Assembly: GCA_025352145.1 (NCBI GenBank)
Contig: JANXTY010000006.1
Location: 62,001 to 126,000 of the forward strand
Length of the DNA: 64,000 nucleotides
DNA from: Oxalobacteraceae bacterium
Lineage (GTDB): Bacteria; Pseudomonadota; Gammaproteobacteria; Burkholderiales; Burkholderiaceae_D
Direction of reading: 5' to 3'
Of the stretch, positions 61,600 through 64,000 are shown piece after piece. Every line of letters begins with the position of its first letter. Within the stretch, counting starts at the first letter, position 1. The notes below the pieces were generated by a model. It was not told the DNA's origin, searched no databases, and saw only the letters and a list, made by a program, of their open reading frames with translations. A program made the position numbers and the translations under genes.

Positions 61600-62352
61600 T
61601 TAGCCAAGTTCATCCAGAGAGCTGACGGCAGGGTTGGCGACTGCGGACATGAGAATAGGATGGCCTGTCCACATACGCGCCCAGCCAGGGGGCCAAGGCA
61701 ATGCCGCTCCGCCATAGGCTGAAATCTTGTTGCGCACAGGGATCACAGTCAGTGGCACTGGTTCCACAGTGCTATGGGATTCCAAGCTTAAGCTGAACAT
61801 GTAGTTGGGTAATAAAGCTTTGCAGACAGCGTCGAACCAGATGGTGTGATCCTCATCACGGCCTAGTGCCCGTGCTAATCCTTCAGGGTCAAATTTGGCC
61901 AGTGCATGCGCAAGTTCTTCGGCTGTTGCCCCGGGTGCATCGCCCCAACCCATGACCGGGTTGAAATTATAGTCGGCACCGGAACCATACCAACCTTCGC
62001 GCCAGGGACGGTGCATCCAGTTGCGCGGGCCCGTAAATAACTGCCAGCGCCAATGCATGCCGGATGGCTTGGGCCATGAATATAAATACAGCCGCTGATA
62101 ACCGGCGCGATGCAACTCGCGCACCATAGCCATCAAGCGTGCATGGGGCATGCGATCAGGCGTAGCAATCTGGAACAAAATCAGCTCACCGTCGGCGTGC
62201 TGAATGTCATCGGTCGATAAATTCAAATCAAGCGAGCGCGCTTCGTCCCCAAAGCGAGCAGCAACCCATCCGGTGAGTAAATTGACGGACGTTAATACGC
62301 CATAACCGCGATAGCGATGAAAAATAACGGTACCGGGGGCGATGGGTTTCAT
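61600..62352 (-). CDS. Conserved-looking protein of unknown function
   Basis: The 250-residue cytosolic protein (no signal or helix) begins with a small beta-barrel-like stretch, GTVIFHRYRGYGVLTSVNLLTGWVAARFGDEARSLDL, that resembles CarD/SH3-like folds. It then has LMAMVRELHRAGYQRLYLYSWPKPSG and an aromatic-rich region (WRWQLFTGPRNWMHRPWREGWYGSGADYNFNP in two parts). I know no family for it. It is convergent with the dehydrogenase gene, ending 22 nt from it, and its start is 152 bp from the TetR gene end. Confidence 0.65.
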   Translation of the reverse strand: MKPIAPGTVIFHRYRGYGVLTSVNLLTGWVAARFGDEARSLDLNLSTDDIQHADGELILFQIATPDRMPHARLMAMVRELHRAGYQRLYLYSWPKPSGMHWRWQLFTGPRNWMHRPWREGWYGSGADYNFNPVMGWGDAPGATAEELAHALAKFDPEGLARALGRDEDHTIWFDAVCKALLPNYMFSLSLESHSTVEPVPLTVIPVRNKISAYGGAALPWPPGWARMWTGHPILMSAVANPAVSSLDELG

Positions 62353-62504
62353 GTCAAAACAGATAAAAAAGGAGGCGAATGCCTAAAGAATACGCTTATC
62401 TCTGCATCGGCGAAATGGATGTGAAAAATAAAATATCTTAATAACGGGAGGACGATATTTGAATTCTATGGATTTCTATCCAGCCTTTTCAAATTGACGG
62501 ATTA

Positions 62505-63143
62505 CTAGGACAGGCTGCGTTTAAGAGGCGGCCGTGCGAGCAAACCAGCTAAAAAAAGATCGATCATGGCTTCTGCATGTTGCTCCAAATCATAGCCGTT
62601 GGTGTCAAGCAGCCATTCATGAATCAGGCCCACCAGGTACGAGTGAATAGCTTGCATGGCGATCCATGTATCAGTCTTTGCTGGCAAGATGTTTTGTTTG
62701 ACGCACTCTTGCAAAATGGCTTCCATGCGCGATAGACATTCAGCACGCTTTTCTTGTTCCAGCGCAAAAAATGCCATCTCTTGAGTTTTTTCACATCGGT
62801 GAAAAATAATATCAAACACTTTTCTTTGACGGGTATCGTTAGCTACTTGTTTGAGCAGATGCACGCTCATCTGATGCAAGACAATGAGGGGGTCTTTACC
62901 CGGCGTACTGATGATCTCGTTGAGCAAGGCATCCATCGGCAAAAAAGCCCGGTCACACATTGCTTGGAAGAGGGCTGTTTTATCCTTGAAGTGCCAATAG
63001 ATAGCACCGCGCGTCAAACCCGCCGCAGAGGCGACGTCGCTGAGTGTGGTTTTAGTGACGCCTTTTTCGCTGAAAACGTGCTCCGCTGCATCGAGTAAGG
63101 CGACATACGTTTCTTGTGCTTCTTCTTTCGTTCTTCTGACCAT
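62505..63143 (-). CDS. TetR-family transcriptional regulator (AcrR/TtgR-like)
   Basis: The 212-residue repressor starts at the ATG at 63143, where AGGGAG is placed correctly; the longer frame to 63329 is unrelated leader. The N-terminus has the TetR DNA-binding domain of AcrR type: VRRTKEEAQETYVALLDAAEHVFSEKGVTKTTLSDVASAAGLTRGAIYWHFKDK in several segments, followed by ALFQAMCDRAFLPMD. It is divergent from an RND efflux operon and an AcrR-like palindrome lies between, so it very likely represses that pump and itself in response to drugs or hydrophobic compounds. Confidence 0.92.
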   Translation of the reverse strand: MVRRTKEEAQETYVALLDAAEHVFSEKGVTKTTLSDVASAAGLTRGAIYWHFKDKTALFQAMCDRAFLPMDALLNEIISTPGKDPLIVLHQMSVHLLKQVANDTRQRKVFDIIFHRCEKTQEMAFFALEQEKRAECLSRMEAILQECVKQNILPAKTDTWIAMQAIHSYLVGLIHEWLLDTNGYDLEQHAEAMIDLFLAGLLARPPLKRSLS

Positions 63144-63366
63144 GCTGTTCTCCCTTGCGTGAGTCTTCATTCTGATTCCGGTGAAGCTCATTCGTCTAAT
63201 TCGGCTATTAAGACCTCCTTTAAAGAATCTACTACCTGATCTACCACCATCTCTTTCAGGGGCGTATATCTTCGGGCTAGATATGTGTACTACATTCCCG
63301 TGATGTCTGATCACCTCATTTTTACGCATACGATTTTTGTTGCATGCTAAACGTCAAAATGTCATT

Positions 63367-63390
63367 TACAAACATTTATGAATGTATGAT
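63367..63390. promoter_or_regulatory. AcrR/TtgR-like operator
   Basis: A 24-bp imperfect palindrome centred on ACATTTATGAATGT, beginning TACAAA and ending ATGAT, closely resembles the AcrR box of E. coli (core ACATTTGTGAATGT). It lies 40 bp before the start of the efflux gene and 224 bp from the TetR gene, where it could control both promoters. Confidence 0.75.
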
Positions 63391-63429
63391 AATGGATCAT
63401 CGTCCTTCACACAAGAAGAAAGAAGTCCT

Positions 63430-64000
63430 ATGCACACACCGATCCAGCGGCCTCTCTCGCTCCATACTGTTCTAAATTTTTCCGGTAAACGCAATTTTTC
63501 TTCGTACTCCACCACGGCTCATGTATTAGCGCTCGCACTACCGCTCCTTTTTTTGTCCGCGTGCGGTAAGCAAAATGGGATGGCTAATGTAGCCCCCGGC
63601 AATATGGCGCCGCCGGAAGTAAATGTGGTAACAGCGCAAGCCAAAAATGTGCCGATAAATTTTGAGTACGTAGGCCAAACGGCAGGTTCGCGGGAAACCG
63701 AAATCAGGGCCCGTGTTGCTGGCATTTTGCAAGACCGCCTTTACGAAGAAGGCGCGCCAGTCAAGGCAGGCGCAGTACTGTTCCAGATTGATCCAGGCAC
63801 GTATCAAACGCAGTTGGCCTCGGCTGAAGCGGCTGCTGGTGTAAGCGAGGCCAAGCTCAATCAAGCCAAGCGCGAGTTCGCACGACTTGCCCCCTTGGTG
63901 GCAGAAAAAGCCATCAGCCAAAAAGAATTCGACGATGCCAAATCGAGCCTGGAAACGGCTGAGGCCAGCTATAACCAAGTGCGTGCGCAAGTCAATGAGG
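63430..64000 (+). CDS. acrA: RND efflux periplasmic adaptor subunit, N-terminal part (3' end outside window)
   Basis: The visible 190 residues form the start of an AcrA/MexA-type membrane-fusion lipoprotein: lipobox LLFLSACGKQ (Cys45), the biotinyl-lipoyl domain start APPEVNVVTAQAKNVP, YVGQTAGSRETEIRARVAGIL, GAPVKAGAVLFQIDPGTYQTQL and the long coiled-coil with LAPLVAEKAISQKEFDDA. The gene runs off the right edge. It is divergent from a TetR repressor with an AcrR-like operator in between. The inner-membrane pump gene is presumably next. Confidence 0.92.
   Translation, partial: MHTPIQRPLSLHTVLNFSGKRNFSSYSTTAHVLALALPLLFLSACGKQNGMANVAPGNMAPPEVNVVTAQAKNVPINFEYVGQTAGSRETEIRARVAGILQDRLYEEGAPVKAGAVLFQIDPGTYQTQLASAEAAAGVSEAKLNQAKREFARLAPLVAEKAISQKEFDDAKSSLETAEASYNQVRAQVNE

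Noticed and set aside
63519-63990. Minus-strand frames at the right edge
   Set aside because: They are antisense to a clear RND adaptor gene that runs off the window.
1-64000. Search for tRNA, rRNA, CRISPR, insertion sequences and prophage genes
   Set aside because: No tRNA T-loop in a cloverleaf context, no regularly spaced repeats, no transposase, integrase or phage structural gene was seen.

Overview
The window reads as chromosomal DNA of a betaproteobacterium of the order Burkholderiales, most likely an Oxalobacteraceae-type organism of moderate GC. This rests on the aa3 cytochrome oxidase operon with its small Burkholderiales-specific members (a 35-residue assembly peptide, DUF2970, DUF2909), on the polA / LOG / DUF2782 / thrB block and on the rfaE2 / trmL / comF / bioC block. 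Genus is an inference. No rRNA, tRNA, CRISPR array, prophage or transposase was found.

Layout. 1-2.2 kb: the 3' end of a secreted protein with a carbohydrate-binding module, then a TMEM175-like channel and a cation diffusion facilitator. 2.5-9.4 kb: a tightly packed plus-strand cluster with two PstS-like proteins, a TAXI-type binding protein anchored by two membrane helices, a lipoprotein, an SLC13 anion permease fused to a degenerate cyclic-nucleotide-binding-like domain, and a membrane-anchored ABC_sub_bind protein. It has four binding proteins and no ABC permease or ATPase. 9.4-14.6 kb: a NatAB-type exporter and housekeeping genes. 14.6-24.5 kb: the cytochrome c oxidase operon (coxB, ctaD, small assembly peptide, ctaG, DUF2970, coxC, SURF1, Sco-like, ctaA, ctaB, sco), preceded by a promoter and a terminator-bounded structured leader or sRNA candidate. 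24.5-27.4 kb: a RES/Xre-type toxin-antitoxin pair and rpoH, whose promoter overlaps a CIRCE element. 27.4-37 kb: a rhamnogalacturonan lyase (PL4) and a GH28 polygalacturonase flanking polA, LOG, thrB and neighbours. 37-45 kb: a CsgG/DUF4810/GNA1162 lipoprotein trio, a zinc-uptake-like cluster without an ATPase, pncC, and a GT28-like glycosyltransferase with a small membrane partner. 45-48 kb: an OmpR-type two-component system divergent from a Spy/CpxP-like chaperone. 48-53 kb: a four-gene operon with 4-nt overlaps that matches the Ralstonia quorum-sensing operon phcBSRQ in order and domain content. 53-64 kb: pabBC fusion, slmA, a HAD nucleotidase, a TraB/GumN protein, pckG, a 2-hydroxyacid dehydrogenase with an altered catalytic Arg, an unknown protein, and a TetR repressor divergent from the start of an RND efflux operon with an AcrR-like palindrome between them.

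How they fit together. The cox block encodes nearly everything needed to build an aa3 oxidase: structural subunits, copper delivery, and heme A synthesis. The pectin-active enzymes, the LOG protein and the Phc-type quorum-sensing operon suggest a lifestyle in contact with plant material, possibly with density-controlled secretion of pectinases as in Ralstonia. That link is an inference; no PhcA-like regulator lies in the window. The least explained region is the 2.5-9.4 kb cluster, which looks like an anion transporter equipped with its own periplasmic ligand-binding proteins and a cytosolic regulatory domain.
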